From Collimonas silvisoli (GTDB taxonomy: Bacteria; Pseudomonadota; Gammaproteobacteria; Burkholderiales; Burkholderiaceae_D): a stretch of 64,000 nucleotides of DNA. The notes under the pieces are model-generated. The model made no database searches. It saw only the letters and a program-made list of their open reading frames with translations, and was not told where the DNA came from. The stretch lies in contig NZ_JAGQEG010000002.1 of assembly GCF_018305005.1 (NCBI RefSeq), positions 33,070 through 97,069 of the forward strand, written 5' to 3'. Position numbers and translations under genes: made by a program. Below are positions 25,375 to 35,737 of the stretch, in pieces. Position 1 is the first letter of the stretch; the number at the start of each line of letters is the position of its first letter.

Positions 25375-25711
25375 GATCAACCTCCAAAAATGATGCTCGG
25401 AAACTACACAACCGCAAATGGCTGCTTACCTCACATCGGTTCGAACACGGCGTCCGAAGTTAGGAGTTCAGAACTTGCGCATGATTACTCAGAGTGAATC
25501 AGCACGCAGCGATGAGACTACAAAACTTGTTCGGGTACACCATCTGCGTTGGGTTACTTGCGCGGTTTAACTTTGTGTCGCAGTTTATAAGCACTTGCCA
25601 CACGCCGCCCAACGGTCTTTGATTGTCTGAACCTGCATCATTACCGCCAATACAGGTCCAGCCCAAAGATTCGCCTGGCTGCGCAATGCACAGTCAGGAC
25701 TTGATTCAGTA
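25375..25711 (-). promoter_or_regulatory. rplJ leader region
   Basis: This 337-base non-coding stretch between rplA and rplJ is of the size and position of the L10 leader, where L10-L7/L12 binds its mRNA in other proteobacteria. It ends in the strong GGAGG Shine-Dalgarno of rplJ. I see no convincing promoter or terminator and no gene; the leader role is by position and known regulation only. Confidence 0.45.
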
Positions 25712-26407
25712 TTACGCAGCCAATGTCGTTTGATCGACACGAACGCCGGCACCCATTGTCGACGACAAGGAGATCTTGCGCAGGTATACACCCTTGCTGG
25801 TGGCTGGCTTGGCTTTGCTCAATGCGTCGATCAGTGCCAACAAGTTGGACTTCAGTTCTGCATCGCTAAACGATTTGCGACCGATAGTTGCGTGAACGAT
25901 ACCGGCTTTGTCGGTACGGTATTGCACTTGACCGGCTTTTGCGTTCTTGACGGCAGTAGCAACGTCAGCAGTCACGGTACCGACCTTCGGATTCGGCATC
26001 AGGCCGCGTGGCCCCAGGATCTGGCCCAGGGTACCGACGATACGCATGGTGTCTGGCGATGCGATCACGATGTCGAAAGGCATGTTGCCGGCTTTGATTT
26101 GCTCAGCCAGGTCTTCCATGCCAACGATGTCAGCGCCGGCAGCTTTAGCTTGTTCAGCTTTTTCGCCGGAAGCAAATACCGCAACGCGAACGGTCTTGCC
26201 GGTGCCAGCTGGCAACACGACGGAACCACGAACCACTTGATCCGACTTCTTGGCGTCAACGCCCAATTGGACGGAGACGTCGATCGACTCATTGAATTTT
26301 GCAGTTGCGCATTCCTTGATCAACGCTACAGCGTTATCAAATGGATATACCTTGGTACGATCAACTTTAGCTTTGATCGCTTTTGCGCGTTTAGTTAACT
26401 TAGCCAT
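25712..26407 (-). CDS. rplA: 50S ribosomal protein L1
   Basis: L1 (231 aa) forms the mobile stalk that handles E-site tRNA and acts as a translational repressor of rplK-rplA in E. coli. The L1 signature is present ([20 protein letters not shown]), together with [20 protein letters not shown]. The start codon overlaps the rplK stop by one base (TAATG), so translation of the two is coupled. Confidence 0.98.
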   Translation of the reverse strand: MAKLTKRAKAIKAKVDRTKVYPFDNAVALIKECATAKFNESIDVSVQLGVDAKKSDQVVRGSVVLPAGTGKTVRVAVFASGEKAEQAKAAGADIVGMEDLAEQIKAGNMPFDIVIASPDTMRIVGTLGQILGPRGLMPNPKVGTVTADVATAVKNAKAGQVQYRTDKAGIVHATIGRKSFSDAELKSNLLALIDALSKAKPATSKGVYLRKISLSSTMGAGVRVDQTTLAA

Positions 26408-26838
26408 TACAGACCCTCCACCGTGATGCCCATCGAACGAGCAGAACCAGCGATAGTACGTACGCCGGCTTCCAGATCAGCACCAGTCAAATCGGGCTTC
26501 TTCAGGGTAGCGATTTCTTCTGCTTGCTTACGGGTGATCGAACCGACTTTGTCGGTGTGCGGCTTAGCCGAACCCTTGGTGATGCCAGCAGCTTTCTTGA
26601 TCAGAATCGTTGCCGGAGGAGTCTTCATCACGAAAGTGAAAGACTTGTCGGCAAACGCTGTGATCACGACTGGAATTGGCAGACCTGGCTCAACACCTTG
26701 GGTCTGGGCATTAAATGCCTTACAGAATTCCATGATGTTCAGACCGCGCTGACCCAGTGCTGGACCAATTGGAGGGGATGGGTTTGCTTTACCAGCTGGA
26801 ACTTGCAGCTTGATAAAACCAATGATTTTCTTTGCCAT
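26407..26838 (-). CDS. rplK: 50S ribosomal protein L11
   Basis: L11 (143 aa) forms the GTPase-associated centre with 23S rRNA and is the sensor partner of RelA. The sequence [20 protein letters not shown] followed by [20 protein letters not shown] shows the conserved Pro-rich N-terminal domain. An open extension of 28 codons upstream is rejected because MAKK is the family start and an AGGAG site precedes it. Confidence 0.98.
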   Translation of the reverse strand: MAKKIIGFIKLQVPAGKANPSPPIGPALGQRGLNIMEFCKAFNAQTQGVEPGLPIPVVITAFADKSFTFVMKTPPATILIKKAAGITKGSAKPHTDKVGSITRKQAEEIATLKKPDLTGADLEAGVRTIAGSARSMGITVEGL

Positions 26839-27004
26839 GATGGCTCCTATGTGTGTGAGTAGTAGCGCCGTTTCGATCAAGCTGCAATCTAATAGGGCTC
26901 CTCTTACTGCTCCGGATTCCATGAGGTTTAATTCATGACGCTCCGAACGGCGCTTAATTTCTTGCTATGGCTATGTATTCCGGCAAATCGAGGTCTGACT
27001 CAAA
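26839..27004 (-). promoter_or_regulatory. rplK leader with a long-range inverted repeat
   Basis: This spacer between nusG and rplK contains a perfect 9-bp inverted repeat (AGCGCCGTT 26864-26872 with AACGGCGCT 26946-26954) that would fold the 73 bases between its arms into a closed domain just upstream of the rplK start. The E. coli counterpart carries the L1 binding site; whether this structure is the same is inference. Confidence 0.4.
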
Positions 27005-27604
27005 TCAGACTTTCTCGACCTTGTCGAATTCCAGTTCAACCGGAGTAGCACGACCGAAGATGGTCACCGTCACGCGCACGCGCGATTTTTCGTAGTTCAC
27101 TTCTTCAACATTGCCGTTGAAATCAGTGAACGCACCTTCCTTGATACGCACCAGCTCGCCAACTTCATACAAGACCTTAGGCCGCGGCTTCTCGATGCCG
27201 TCTTGCATCTGTTGCATGATCTTGTCGACTTCATGCTGCGGAATCGGAGTAGGCTTGTTCGACTTGCCGCCGATGAAACCGGTTACCTTGTTGGTGTTCT
27301 TTACCAGATGCCAGGTTTCGTCGGTCATTTCCATCTCAACCAGTACATACCCTGGGAAGAAACGACGTTCGGTAACGGCTTTCTGGCCATTCTTGACTTC
27401 AATCACTTCTTCAGTCGGCACCAGGATCTGGCCGAACTGCTCTTGCATTCCGGCGCGATCGATGCGCTCGGTAAGCGCGCGTTGCACGCTCTTTTCCATA
27501 CCGGAATAAGCATGCACCACATACCAGCGCTTTTTGCCCGCTGCCGCCGAAGGCGTTACAGCAGGCGGCGTTGCTTGCGCATCGTTTTGTGTGCTATCGC
27601 TCAT
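27005..27604 (-). CDS. nusG: Transcription termination/antitermination factor NusG
   Basis: NusG (199 aa) couples RNA polymerase to Rho or to the ribosome via S10. The NGN domain occupies about residues 24-135 ([32 protein letters not shown]). The C-terminal KOW domain is [21 protein letters not shown] 20-residue Ala/Pro/Thr-rich N-terminal extension precedes the NGN domain. The ATG overlaps the secE stop by one base. Confidence 0.98.
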   Translation of the reverse strand: MSDSTQNDAQATPPAVTPSAAAGKKRWYVVHAYSGMEKSVQRALTERIDRAGMQEQFGQILVPTEEVIEVKNGQKAVTERRFFPGYVLVEMEMTDETWHLVKNTNKVTGFIGGKSNKPTPIPQHEVDKIMQQMQDGIEKPRPKVLYEVGELVRIKEGAFTDFNGNVEEVNYEKSRVRVTVTIFGRATPVELEFDKVEKV

Positions 27605-27987
27605 TATTGTTTCCAGCCCAAAATCACGTCGTATAACAAAACCTCAAGGAGCTTATCGGTGCCCCACAGGAAAATCGCCATTACCAGCACAAATACGAAA
27701 ACGATGGCAGTGATCTGCATCGCTTCCTTGCGGGTCGGCCAAACAACTTTTTTTGTCTCACGCACTGCTTCTTTGGCGAAACCAAGGAATTCACGGCCTT
27801 GAGTAGATGTCCAGGCGCAGGCAACTGCCACCACCAACCCGGCAACCAGAGCGCCAGCGCGCACCAGACCAGACTGGCCCGACAAAAAATAAAAGCCGAC
27901 AACGCCGGCAACGACAGCCAAAACTGCCAGTATTACTTTGAGCTTGCTGCCGGATTCGCCGACAGTTTGCACAGGGTGGTTAGACAT
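27604..27987 (-). CDS. secE: Preprotein translocase subunit SecE
   Basis: SecE (127 aa) is an essential clamp of the SecYEG channel. This is the three-helix type: two membrane segments in the first half ([20 protein letters not shown] and [14 protein letters not shown]), then the conserved amphipathic helix [20 protein letters not shown] and the core C-terminal membrane helix. It overlaps nusG by one base and follows tRNA-Trp. Confidence 0.97.
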   Translation of the reverse strand: MSNHPVQTVGESGSKLKVILAVLAVVAGVVGFYFLSGQSGLVRAGALVAGLVVAVACAWTSTQGREFLGFAKEAVRETKKVVWPTRKEAMQITAIVFVFVLVMAIFLWGTDKLLEVLLYDVILGWKQ

Positions 27988-28032
27988 ACGCGGCTTACTT
28001 TCAGTAACTTCAGTACCCTACACCTGAATCGG

Positions 28033-28108
28033 TGGCAGGGGCGGAGGGCATCGAACCCCCAACCTCCGGTTTTGGAGACCGGCGCTCTGCCAATTGAGCT
28101 ACACCCCT
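28033..28108 (-). tRNA. tRNA-Trp (CCA anticodon)
   Basis: This is a 76-nt cloverleaf with an acceptor stem AGGGGTG/CGCCCCT (one G-T pair), anticodon loop CTCCAAA with CCA, T-loop GTTCGATGC and an encoded CCA end. It lies between tuf and secE, the usual betaproteobacterial position. Confidence 0.97.
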
Positions 28109-28172
28109 ACGCTTAAAACACTTGTCTGAACGGCTTGGCTAGCTAACTTAATGCATACCATTCAGACATCAA

Positions 28173-28205
28173 CGCCGCGAGGCGGGAATTTCCCGGGTCG
28201 CGGCG
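28173..28205 (-). promoter_or_regulatory. GC-rich hairpin between tuf copy 2 and tRNA-Trp
   Basis: An 8-bp outer stem (CGCCGCGA 28173-28180 with TCGCGGCG 28198-28205) encloses a second short stem (CGGGAA with TTCCCG). No T-run follows in the direction of transcription, so a processing element separating tuf mRNA from the downstream tRNA is more likely than a terminator. Confidence 0.5.
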
Positions 28206-28223
28206 ATTACAGCTTTTTTCTTA

Positions 28224-29417
<1,194 letters not shown>

Positions 29418-29560
29418 CTTAGACTCCTAAAGATTTGATGAGAATGTTCAGGCACGCGCCCGACCGTCTTACAGTTTGAAAACTCGTATCGGTCATGCAG
29501 ACCGACCTTATGATATCCAGCTTCTACAGCGCCCGATGCAGACACCGGAACAACTAAATC

Positions 29561-29635
<75 letters not shown>

Positions 29636-29727
29636 TATGCTGTATGCGCGCTTTATTGGTAACTACCTTCTTTATTGGCAACTACACCAACAACACGCCC
29701 AACTTAAACTATTCCTGCAAAATCTAC

Positions 29728-29801
29728 TGGAGCGGGTGAAGGGAATCGAACCCTCGTCATAAGCTTGGAAGGCTTCAGCTCTACCATTGAGCTACACCCG
29801 C
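29728..29801 (-). tRNA. tRNA-Gly (TCC anticodon)
   Basis: This is a 74-nt cloverleaf with acceptor stem GCGGGTG/CACCCGC, anticodon loop CTTCCAA (anticodon TCC), T-loop GTTCGATTC, discriminator T and encoded CCA. It lies between tRNA-Tyr and tRNA-Thr in the same transcript. Confidence 0.97.
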
Positions 29802-29873
29802 GAGATCAACGAATTATCTCTTCAACCGCTACAACAATTTTGTACTGCACATGCTTTTTACTTCTTCCCAAAA

Positions 29874-29959
29874 TGGTGGAGAGGGCTGGATTCGAACCAG
29901 CGTACTCGTAAGAGGGCAGATTTACAGTCTGCTGCCATTAACCACTCGGCCACCTCTCC
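29874..29959 (-). tRNA. tRNA-Tyr (GTA anticodon)
   Basis: This is an 86-nt class II tRNA with acceptor stem GGAGAGG/CCTCTCC, anticodon GTA in the loop CTGTAAA, a long variable arm and encoded CCA. It is the first gene after the consensus promoter at 29974-30002. Confidence 0.97.
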
Positions 29960-29973
29960 GCAGGGAACCCCAG

Positions 29974-30002
29974 ATTATAGTAAAGCACCCCTTGAGTGTC
30001 AA
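29974..30002 (-). promoter_or_regulatory. Consensus sigma-70 promoter of the tRNA-tuf operon
   Basis: On the minus strand a perfect -35 (TTGACA, 29997-30002) and a perfect -10 (TATAAT, 29974-29979) are separated by exactly 17 bases. A G/C-rich stretch (CTGGGGTTCCC) follows between the -10 and tRNA-Tyr, as in stringently controlled stable-RNA promoters. The start point would fall about 7-8 bases before the mature tRNA-Tyr end. Confidence 0.93.
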
Positions 30003-30128
30003 CCATGAAAACCGATTTCTTCTAAAAAATTCTTAGTTTTTCAATTTCGCGGTCGAATCGCTATCGGGCCTGGCCGGAATCGGGAAAATCTGGGAAAAAC
30101 ACTTTACCGGCCAAGGGGCGAAATAATA

Positions 30129-31178
30129 TCAGAAACGCGTCTCGCGCGCAGCTCTTAGAAAACCATCGAGTATCGGCGTGCAATCCAGCAATTGCGGACC
30201 GCCGGCGCGATGAAATTCCGGATGCCATTGCAAACCCATGACGAAAGCTGCCTTGCGGTAACGTATTGCCTCAACGATATTATCGCTGCCGGAGATCGCC
30301 TCTACCGTCAGATCGCGCCCCAAATCCCGCACCGCCTGGTGATGGATGGAGTTGACCACCCATTCGTTATGCTCGCTGCCATGGTTAGGGAACAAGGTTG
30401 CCAGCGAGGAGCCAGGTGGAAACTGGATCGCATGATGCAGGCGGTCATATTCGTCGTTCACGTGCTTGATCGAGGTGGGGACGTCAGTCGCGATGTCTTG
30501 GTACAACGTGCCGCCGAAGGCGACATTGATCAACTGGCAGCCGCGGCAAATCCCCAGCACCGGCTTGCCTGCCTCGATGAATTCATGCAGCAGCTCCAGC
30601 TCGTACATGTCGCGCACCCGGTCGCCGCCCCATTCCGGCCGGGTGGCGGCCTGCGCATAGCTCTGCGGCGAGACGTCGGCGCCGCCTTGCAGCACCAGGC
30701 CGTCCAGATGCTTGGCGTAGTCGCGCAGCCGGATTGAACTGGGATGGACCAAGCCGTTGGTGTTGACGGTAGGAATCATGAACACCAGCACGTCGCGCGA
30801 CATGACCCACTGCGCGATCGATTCCTCCAGATATTGCAGAGTCCGCCCGCGCAAGCCTTTGGCGCCCTCTTCCGGATGAAAAATCCGCGCTGAAATGCCA
30901 ATCTTCAAGGTCCGCTGCATCATGCGCCGGCCGGCCTTGTCCGACAATGCACGGAAGCGCGCGGCGATCAGCTTCCAGGTTTGCGGCCACGGCGCGTTAT
31001 CGTCATTGACCGGGGCCGCCCTGGGGCCGTTGCTCGCAGCAGGCTGCGCTTCTGCCTGGCGCTCGGCCTTGGCCGGCTCGGCGGCAACGGGCTCAGGAGG
31101 TGTAACAGGCTTGGCCTCGGCAGTCGCATCAGGGCCAGGGGCGGAGCGAACGGTATTGCTTGATTGAGAGTCAGACAT
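30129..31178 (-). CDS. Class I glutamine amidotransferase, gamma-glutamyl-GABA hydrolase (PuuD/peptidase C26) family
   Basis: The protein is 349 aa. The catalytic domain (from about residue 90) has the nucleophile Cys211 in VLGICRGCQLINVAFGG and His319-Pro-Glu321 in LQWHPEFH, the full Cys-His-Glu triad of the C26 family that hydrolyses gamma-glutamyl bonds such as gamma-glutamyl-GABA. Residues 1-60 are Pro/Ala/Glu-rich with no domain resemblance, and the usual family length is about 250 aa. No polyamine genes are next to it, so the physiological substrate is unassigned. It is transcribed towards the tRNA cluster and has its own upstream region at 31179-31390. Confidence 0.85.
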   Translation of the reverse strand: MSDSQSSNTVRSAPGPDATAEAKPVTPPEPVAAEPAKAERQAEAQPAASNGPRAAPVNDDNAPWPQTWKLIAARFRALSDKAGRRMMQRTLKIGISARIFHPEEGAKGLRGRTLQYLEESIAQWVMSRDVLVFMIPTVNTNGLVHPSSIRLRDYAKHLDGLVLQGGADVSPQSYAQAATRPEWGGDRVRDMYELELLHEFIEAGKPVLGICRGCQLINVAFGGTLYQDIATDVPTSIKHVNDEYDRLHHAIQFPPGSSLATLFPNHGSEHNEWVVNSIHHQAVRDLGRDLTVEAISGSDNIVEAIRYRKAAFVMGLQWHPEFHRAGGPQLLDCTPILDGFLRAARETRF

Positions 31179-31390
31179 GGATGTCAGAAATTGTCAGAAA
31201 TAAAAAATTTGAGAAAGTGCTGCTAGCATATCCACCGGAAGCAAAAATAATGCCTCTGCGGCGGACGTCGGGCAATCAAACTAACTCGCCAAAGTATAGA
31301 CTTGATTCCTGTGTGAGCATTGTTTTCACTATCAGTTCATCCTAAGCCACGCATTTTTTACCATTTCGCCCGAAACGCACATCGCTCACC

Positions 31391-31978
31391 ATGACCAAAC
31401 CGCCGCAAATCCTGATCCTGTACGCGCATCCGACGCCGCATCATTCGCGCGCCAATCGGCGCCTTGCGGAAGCCGCAGCCAAAGTACCTAATGTACGGGT
31501 GCACGATCTGTATGAGCTGTATCCGGATTTTCATATCCCGGTGCGGCGCGAACAAGCGTTGCTGGCGCAAGCCGATCTGATCGTGTTTCAGCATCCGGTG
31601 CAGTGGTACAGCATGCCGGCGCTGCTGAAACAATGGGTCGATTCCGTATTTACTCCCGGCTGGGCCTACGGCCCGGGCGGCAATGCCTTGCGCGGCAAGG
31701 ATTTCTGGCTGGTCGCCACCACCGGCGGCTCGGATCACTCGTATCAGGCAGAGGGCCACAATCTGTTCCCCTTCTCGGCTTTCCTGCCGCCGTTCCAGCA
31801 AACCGCGCAGTTGTGCGGCATGCGCTGGCTGCCGCCGCACTTGCTGTTTGGCGCGCACCAGGTCAGCCAGCAAGCCCTGGCGGCGCACATCGATTTCTAT
31901 CGGAAACGCTTGGCAAGTTACCCGAACTGGCCGGAATTGCTGACAACAGATACATCGACATCGCTCACAGGCAGCTAA
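31391..31978 (+). CDS. kefF: NAD(P)H oxidoreductase, KefF-like ancillary protein
   Basis: This flavodoxin-fold quinone reductase (195 aa) activates the KefC potassium efflux channel in E. coli. The sequence shows ILILYAHPTPHHSRANRR, LYELYPDFHI, FQHPVQWYSMPALLKQWVD and GWAYGPGGNALRGKDFWL, all strongly KefF-like. It is directly upstream of kefC (5 bases between stop and ATG), so the pair forms a two-gene efflux unit. Confidence 0.92.
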   Translation: MTKPPQILILYAHPTPHHSRANRRLAEAAAKVPNVRVHDLYELYPDFHIPVRREQALLAQADLIVFQHPVQWYSMPALLKQWVDSVFTPGWAYGPGGNALRGKDFWLVATTGGSDHSYQAEGHNLFPFSAFLPPFQQTAQLCGMRWLPPHLLFGAHQVSQQALAAHIDFYRKRLASYPNWPELLTTDTSTSLTGS

Positions 31979-31983
31979 AACTC

Positions 31984-33828
31984 ATGGAACAAAATCTCTT
32001 ATTCAATGGCTTGATTTATCTGGCGGCGGCGGTGGCAGCGGTGCCGATTGCCAAGCGGCTGGGCCTGGGCGCGGTGCTGGGTTATCTGCTGGCCGGCATG
32101 GCCATCGGTCCCTGGGGCTTGCGCCTGATCGACAATGTCGAAGACATTCTGCATTTCTCCGAATTCGGCGTGGTGCTGCTGCTGTTCATGATCGGCCTGG
32201 AACTCGATCCTAAACGCCTGTGGTCGCTGCGGCGTTCGATTTTCGGCTGGGGCACGGCTCAGGTGGCGACGGTTTCGCTGGCGCTGTTCGGCGCCGCCGT
32301 GGCCGCGGGGGTCGACTGGAAAACCGCGTTGATTGCCGCGCTTGGCATGTCGCTCTCGTCCACCGCGATCGCCCTGGCCACCATCAACGAACGCAAATTG
32401 ACCGCCACTCCCGCCGGGCAAGCCGGCTTTGCCATCCTGCTGTTCCAGGATATCGCCGCCATCCCCATGATTGCCATCGTGCCGGTGCTCGGCGTGGCGG
32501 CCGCCCACGGCAGCGGCGAAGGCTGGATCGGCGGCTTGAAAGTGGTCGCGGTGATTGCCACTTTGATCATCGGCGGCCGCTATCTGATTCGTCCTTTATT
32601 GCGCCTGATTGCGCGCACCGATTTGCGCGAAATCTTCACCGCGTTTGCGCTGCTGCTGGTGATCGCCATCGGCTTGCTGATGGAATCGGTCGGCATGTCG
32701 ATGGCGTTAGGCAGCTTCCTGGCTGGCGTGCTGCTGGCTGACTCGGAATACCGGCATGCGCTGGAAACCGACCTGGAGCCGTTCAAGGGCTTGCTGCTGG
32801 GGCTGTTCTTCATCGCGGTCGGCATGTCGGTCGACTTTGGCTTGTTGTTGAGCAAGCCGTGGCTGATCCTGGGCCTGGTAGCCGGTTTCCTGGCGATCAA
32901 GCTGGCGGTTCTGTATCTGCTCAGCAAAGTGTTCCAGATCGCCCGCGCCCAGCAATTCCTGTTTGCGGCTTTGCTCTCACAAGGCGGCGAATTCGCCTTC
33001 GTGGTGTTCGGCGCAGCGGCCACCGCCCGTGTGTTTTCCCAGGAAACTTCATCGATCCTGGTGGTGGTAGTGGCGTTATCGATGGTCACCACGCCCTTGC
33101 TGCTGGTGCTGTACGACAAACTCATCGCGCCGTATTTCCTGGCCGCGCTGAAACGTCCCGACGACGAAATCGACGACAATGAAAACCCGGTCATCATCGC
33201 CGGCTTCGGCCGCTTCGGCCAGATTATCGGCCGCCTGCTGCACGCCAACAAAATCGGCTTGACCGTGCTCGATCACGATCCCGATCAGATCGAACTGCTG
33301 CGGCGTTTCGAGTTCAAGGTGTTTTACGGCGACGCCACCCGGATGGACCTGATGCACGCCGCCGGCATCGCCAAGGCGCGCTTGCTGGTGGTGGCGCTGG
33401 ACGACATCGAAGGCAGCTTGAAACTGATAGCGGCGGTGCGCCAGGAGTGTCCCGATCTGCCGATCATTGCGCGGGCGCGCAACGTCACCCACTACTTCGG
33501 TTTGATGGACCTGGGCGTGACGGTGATCGAACGCGAAACTTTCGAATCCGCCCTGCTGCTGGGACGCGAAGCCCTGCGCAAGCTGGGCTTCGGCGCTTAT
33601 CGGGCACGCCAGGCATCGATGAAATTCCGTGCCCACAACCTGCAAACCCTGCACGATATGTATCCGCATCAAAAAGACCAGCAGAAAATCGTCTCGATCG
33701 CCAAAAAGGCGCGCGAAGAGCTGGAAGAAATGTTTGCGCACGACCGCATCTTGCGCGAAGACATGCCGGTCAGCGGCTGGGACGACGAAGTATTGCCATT
33801 GGATCAAACCACACAGGAACCCACATGA
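31984..33828 (+). CDS. kefC: Glutathione-regulated potassium efflux system protein KefC
   Basis: KefC (614 aa) is a K+/H+ antiporter of the CPA2 family gated by glutathione adducts, protecting against electrophiles through cytoplasmic acidification. About 12 membrane helices occupy residues 1-385, with the Na/H exchanger pattern FSEFGVVLLLFMIGLELDP. The cytosolic RCK/TrkA-N domain begins at NPVIIAGFGRFGQIIGRLLH (about residue 402). The frame is open far upstream within kefF, but MEQNLLFNGLIYLAAA at 31984 is the family start. The last bases overlap the arsC ATG (ATGA). Confidence 0.92.
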   Translation: MEQNLLFNGLIYLAAAVAAVPIAKRLGLGAVLGYLLAGMAIGPWGLRLIDNVEDILHFSEFGVVLLLFMIGLELDPKRLWSLRRSIFGWGTAQVATVSLALFGAAVAAGVDWKTALIAALGMSLSSTAIALATINERKLTATPAGQAGFAILLFQDIAAIPMIAIVPVLGVAAAHGSGEGWIGGLKVVAVIATLIIGGRYLIRPLLRLIARTDLREIFTAFALLLVIAIGLLMESVGMSMALGSFLAGVLLADSEYRHALETDLEPFKGLLLGLFFIAVGMSVDFGLLLSKPWLILGLVAGFLAIKLAVLYLLSKVFQIARAQQFLFAALLSQGGEFAFVVFGAAATARVFSQETSSILVVVVALSMVTTPLLLVLYDKLIAPYFLAALKRPDDEIDDNENPVIIAGFGRFGQIIGRLLHANKIGLTVLDHDPDQIELLRRFEFKVFYGDATRMDLMHAAGIAKARLLVVALDDIEGSLKLIAAVRQECPDLPIIARARNVTHYFGLMDLGVTVIERETFESALLLGREALRKLGFGAYRARQASMKFRAHNLQTLHDMYPHQKDQQKIVSIAKKAREELEEMFAHDRILREDMPVSGWDDEVLPLDQTTQEPT

Positions 33829-34181
33829 TCACGATTTATCACAATCCACGCTGCTCGAAATCACGCGAGGCATTAGCCCTCGCCGAACAATTCAGCAGCG
33901 AGAAAAAAATCAAACTGGAAGTCATCGACTATCAAAAAACCCCGCTGACGCTGGCCCAGTTGCAAACCCTGCAGCGTCAGCTGGGCTGCCCCGTCAGCGC
34001 CATGGTGCGCGACAACGAAGCCGAATACGCGGCGCTCAATCTGGCCCAGGCCGATGATGCAACGCTGCTGCAAGCGGTGGCGGCACATCCGAAGCTGCTG
34101 CAACGGCCGGTCGTGGTGTATGGCGAACGTGCGGTGATTGCCCGAGCACCGGGCGTATTTAACGACCTGCTGGACACCTAA
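33825..34181 (+). CDS. arsC: Arsenate reductase (ArsC/Spx thioredoxin-fold family)
   Basis: The protein (118 aa) has the glutaredoxin-coupled ArsC pattern: IYHNPRCSKSREALALAEQ with the catalytic Cys at residue 10, and the downstream LLQRPVVVYGERAVIARAP stretch. No arsenic operon genes (arsR, arsB) are nearby, so true arsenate reduction is uncertain; related ArsC-like proteins occur in housekeeping contexts. It overlaps kefC by four bases, suggesting co-expression in an electrophile-stress unit. Confidence 0.85.
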   Translation: MITIYHNPRCSKSREALALAEQFSSEKKIKLEVIDYQKTPLTLAQLQTLQRQLGCPVSAMVRDNEAEYAALNLAQADDATLLQAVAAHPKLLQRPVVVYGERAVIARAPGVFNDLLDT

Positions 34182-34372
34182 AGCAACCGGACCAGCAGAA
34201 ACAACACAGTCGACAGCAAAATTGTGGAAGCGAACGGCAAGGAGAATTTCTTGCCGAACAGAGTAAACCGGAGATCGCCGGGCAAGCGCCCGAGGCCGAG
34301 TTTTTCCAGCCAGGGCAAGGCGCTGGAAAACACAATGACGGCGACGAAAATTACCAGCATCCAGCGAATCAT
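34178..34372 (-). CDS. DUF2905 small membrane protein
   Basis: The protein (64 aa) has two membrane helices (about residues 4-22 and 47-63) and the DUF2905 core LGRLPGDLRFTLFGKKFSLPF between them. The function of the family is unknown. It overlaps the end of arsC by four bases in convergent orientation, and lies 33 bases downstream of the MidA-type gene, with which it may be co-transcribed. Confidence 0.85.
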   Translation of the reverse strand: MIRWMLVIFVAVIVFSSALPWLEKLGLGRLPGDLRFTLFGKKFSLPFASTILLSTVLFLLVRLL

Positions 34373-34405
34373 TCTGCACTTTCGAACGGCGGAGTCATAG
34401 GCGAT

Positions 34406-35602
34406 TCATAGGCGATGACTGCGGTCATGGCCGGCAAAACGCTGCGGCAACTCGGCCTGGATGCCAACCGCCAGCACCTTGAACAACTCGCCCATCTCAG
34501 CCGGCGACACCAGTTTTTGCAAGGCATTGGCTTGCGGCAGATAGGCCAGGGCGTTCTCCGGCGGCGTGCGCAACAACAGTTTGCCGATCCCGGCTTCCAG
34601 CAAGAAGGCGGCCTGGCTGCTGTAACCCAGCAAGTCCAAACCGCTATCCAGGGCGGCGACGGCCATCGCGGTGAAATCGACGTGGGCGGTGACATCCTGC
34701 AAACCCGGCAGATAAAACGGATCGGGGTGGGCATGGTGGCGGTAATGGCACATCAAGGTACCCTGATCGCGCTGCTGCAAATAATATTCTGCGGCAGGAA
34801 AACCATAATCGAAGAACAGCGCGACCCCGCCCTGGCCCGCCTTTAACATGGCGCCCAGCGAGTGCATGAAACCGATCGCCACCGGATGCACTTCTGTCAG
34901 ATGACCGACTGTCAGCGATTCTGCATCGGGGATTTGCGCAATCAACGCCGGCTCGGCCGGGCGATCGATATAGATAAATTGACCATCCTCGCCATCGCTG
35001 CCAGAGTCAGCCAGGCCGACCCCGCGCTGCAGCCAGCCTTGCGCGCCGCGCAGCACCAGTTCGACCGGCATCGCATCCAGCACTTCGTTGCCGATCACCA
35101 CGCCGGAAAAAGCTTCCGGCAAACGATCCAGCCACTGTACTTGCGGAAATGCTTGCAATTTCTGCTGCTGGCGCGCCCGCAATTCGGCCGATAATTCGAC
35201 GATGTAATACGCTTGCGGCAAACGGGCGCCGTTTTCGCCTGCAGCCAAGTCGGCGGCCAATTCGGTCAGAATGTCATAGGCCAGTTGGCCGCTGCCGGCG
35301 CCGAATTCCAGGATCTGCGGCTGCAGTGCCGGCGAAGAAAGCAGCAATTCTGTTATCAAATGGGCCAAAGTCGCGCCAAAAAGCGGCGTAATCTCGGGCG
35401 CGGTTGTAAAATCACCGTCTTTGCCCAATTTTGCCGCGCCACCGCTGTAATAACCGAGATCCGGCGCGTACAGCAGCAGTTCCATATAACGCGCGAACGA
35501 AATCCAGCCATGTTGGCGGCGGATTTCAGTGGCGATCAGATTGTGTAACAGGCGCGAGGCGCGCTGTGCTTCGACCGAAGCTTCGGGTAATTGCAGTTGC
35601 AT
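34406..35602 (-). CDS. SAM-dependent methyltransferase, MidA/NDUFAF7 family
   Basis: The protein (398 aa) belongs to the DUF185/COG1565 family. In eukaryotes the homologue NDUFAF7 methylates an arginine of a complex I subunit; bacterial roles are less clear. The SAM-binding region is visible at LQPQILEFGAGSGQLAYDIL. Other family segments are ISFARYMELLLYAPDLGYYS and ALFFDYGFPAAEYYL. The frame is open upstream to 36250, but the ATG at 35602 (MQLQLPEASVEAQRAS) is where similarity starts; the extension overlaps the divergent SDR gene. Confidence 0.9.
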   Translation of the reverse strand: MQLQLPEASVEAQRASRLLHNLIATEIRRQHGWISFARYMELLLYAPDLGYYSGGAAKLGKDGDFTTAPEITPLFGATLAHLITELLLSSPALQPQILEFGAGSGQLAYDILTELAADLAAGENGARLPQAYYIVELSAELRARQQQKLQAFPQVQWLDRLPEAFSGVVIGNEVLDAMPVELVLRGAQGWLQRGVGLADSGSDGEDGQFIYIDRPAEPALIAQIPDAESLTVGHLTEVHPVAIGFMHSLGAMLKAGQGGVALFFDYGFPAAEYYLQQRDQGTLMCHYRHHAHPDPFYLPGLQDVTAHVDFTAMAVAALDSGLDLLGYSSQAAFLLEAGIGKLLLRTPPENALAYLPQANALQKLVSPAEMGELFKVLAVGIQAELPQRFAGHDRSHRL

Positions 35603-35737
35603 GGCGCTATTGTAGAAGATAACGCCGATGCGGAAGCAGGCAAAGGCAATGAAAGAATGCAAATGGCGCCTGGCCGCATCTTCCAGAGAACTCCGCTCAG
35701 CGAATTTTATTGAATTTATTAAATTAACTATCCGTAC

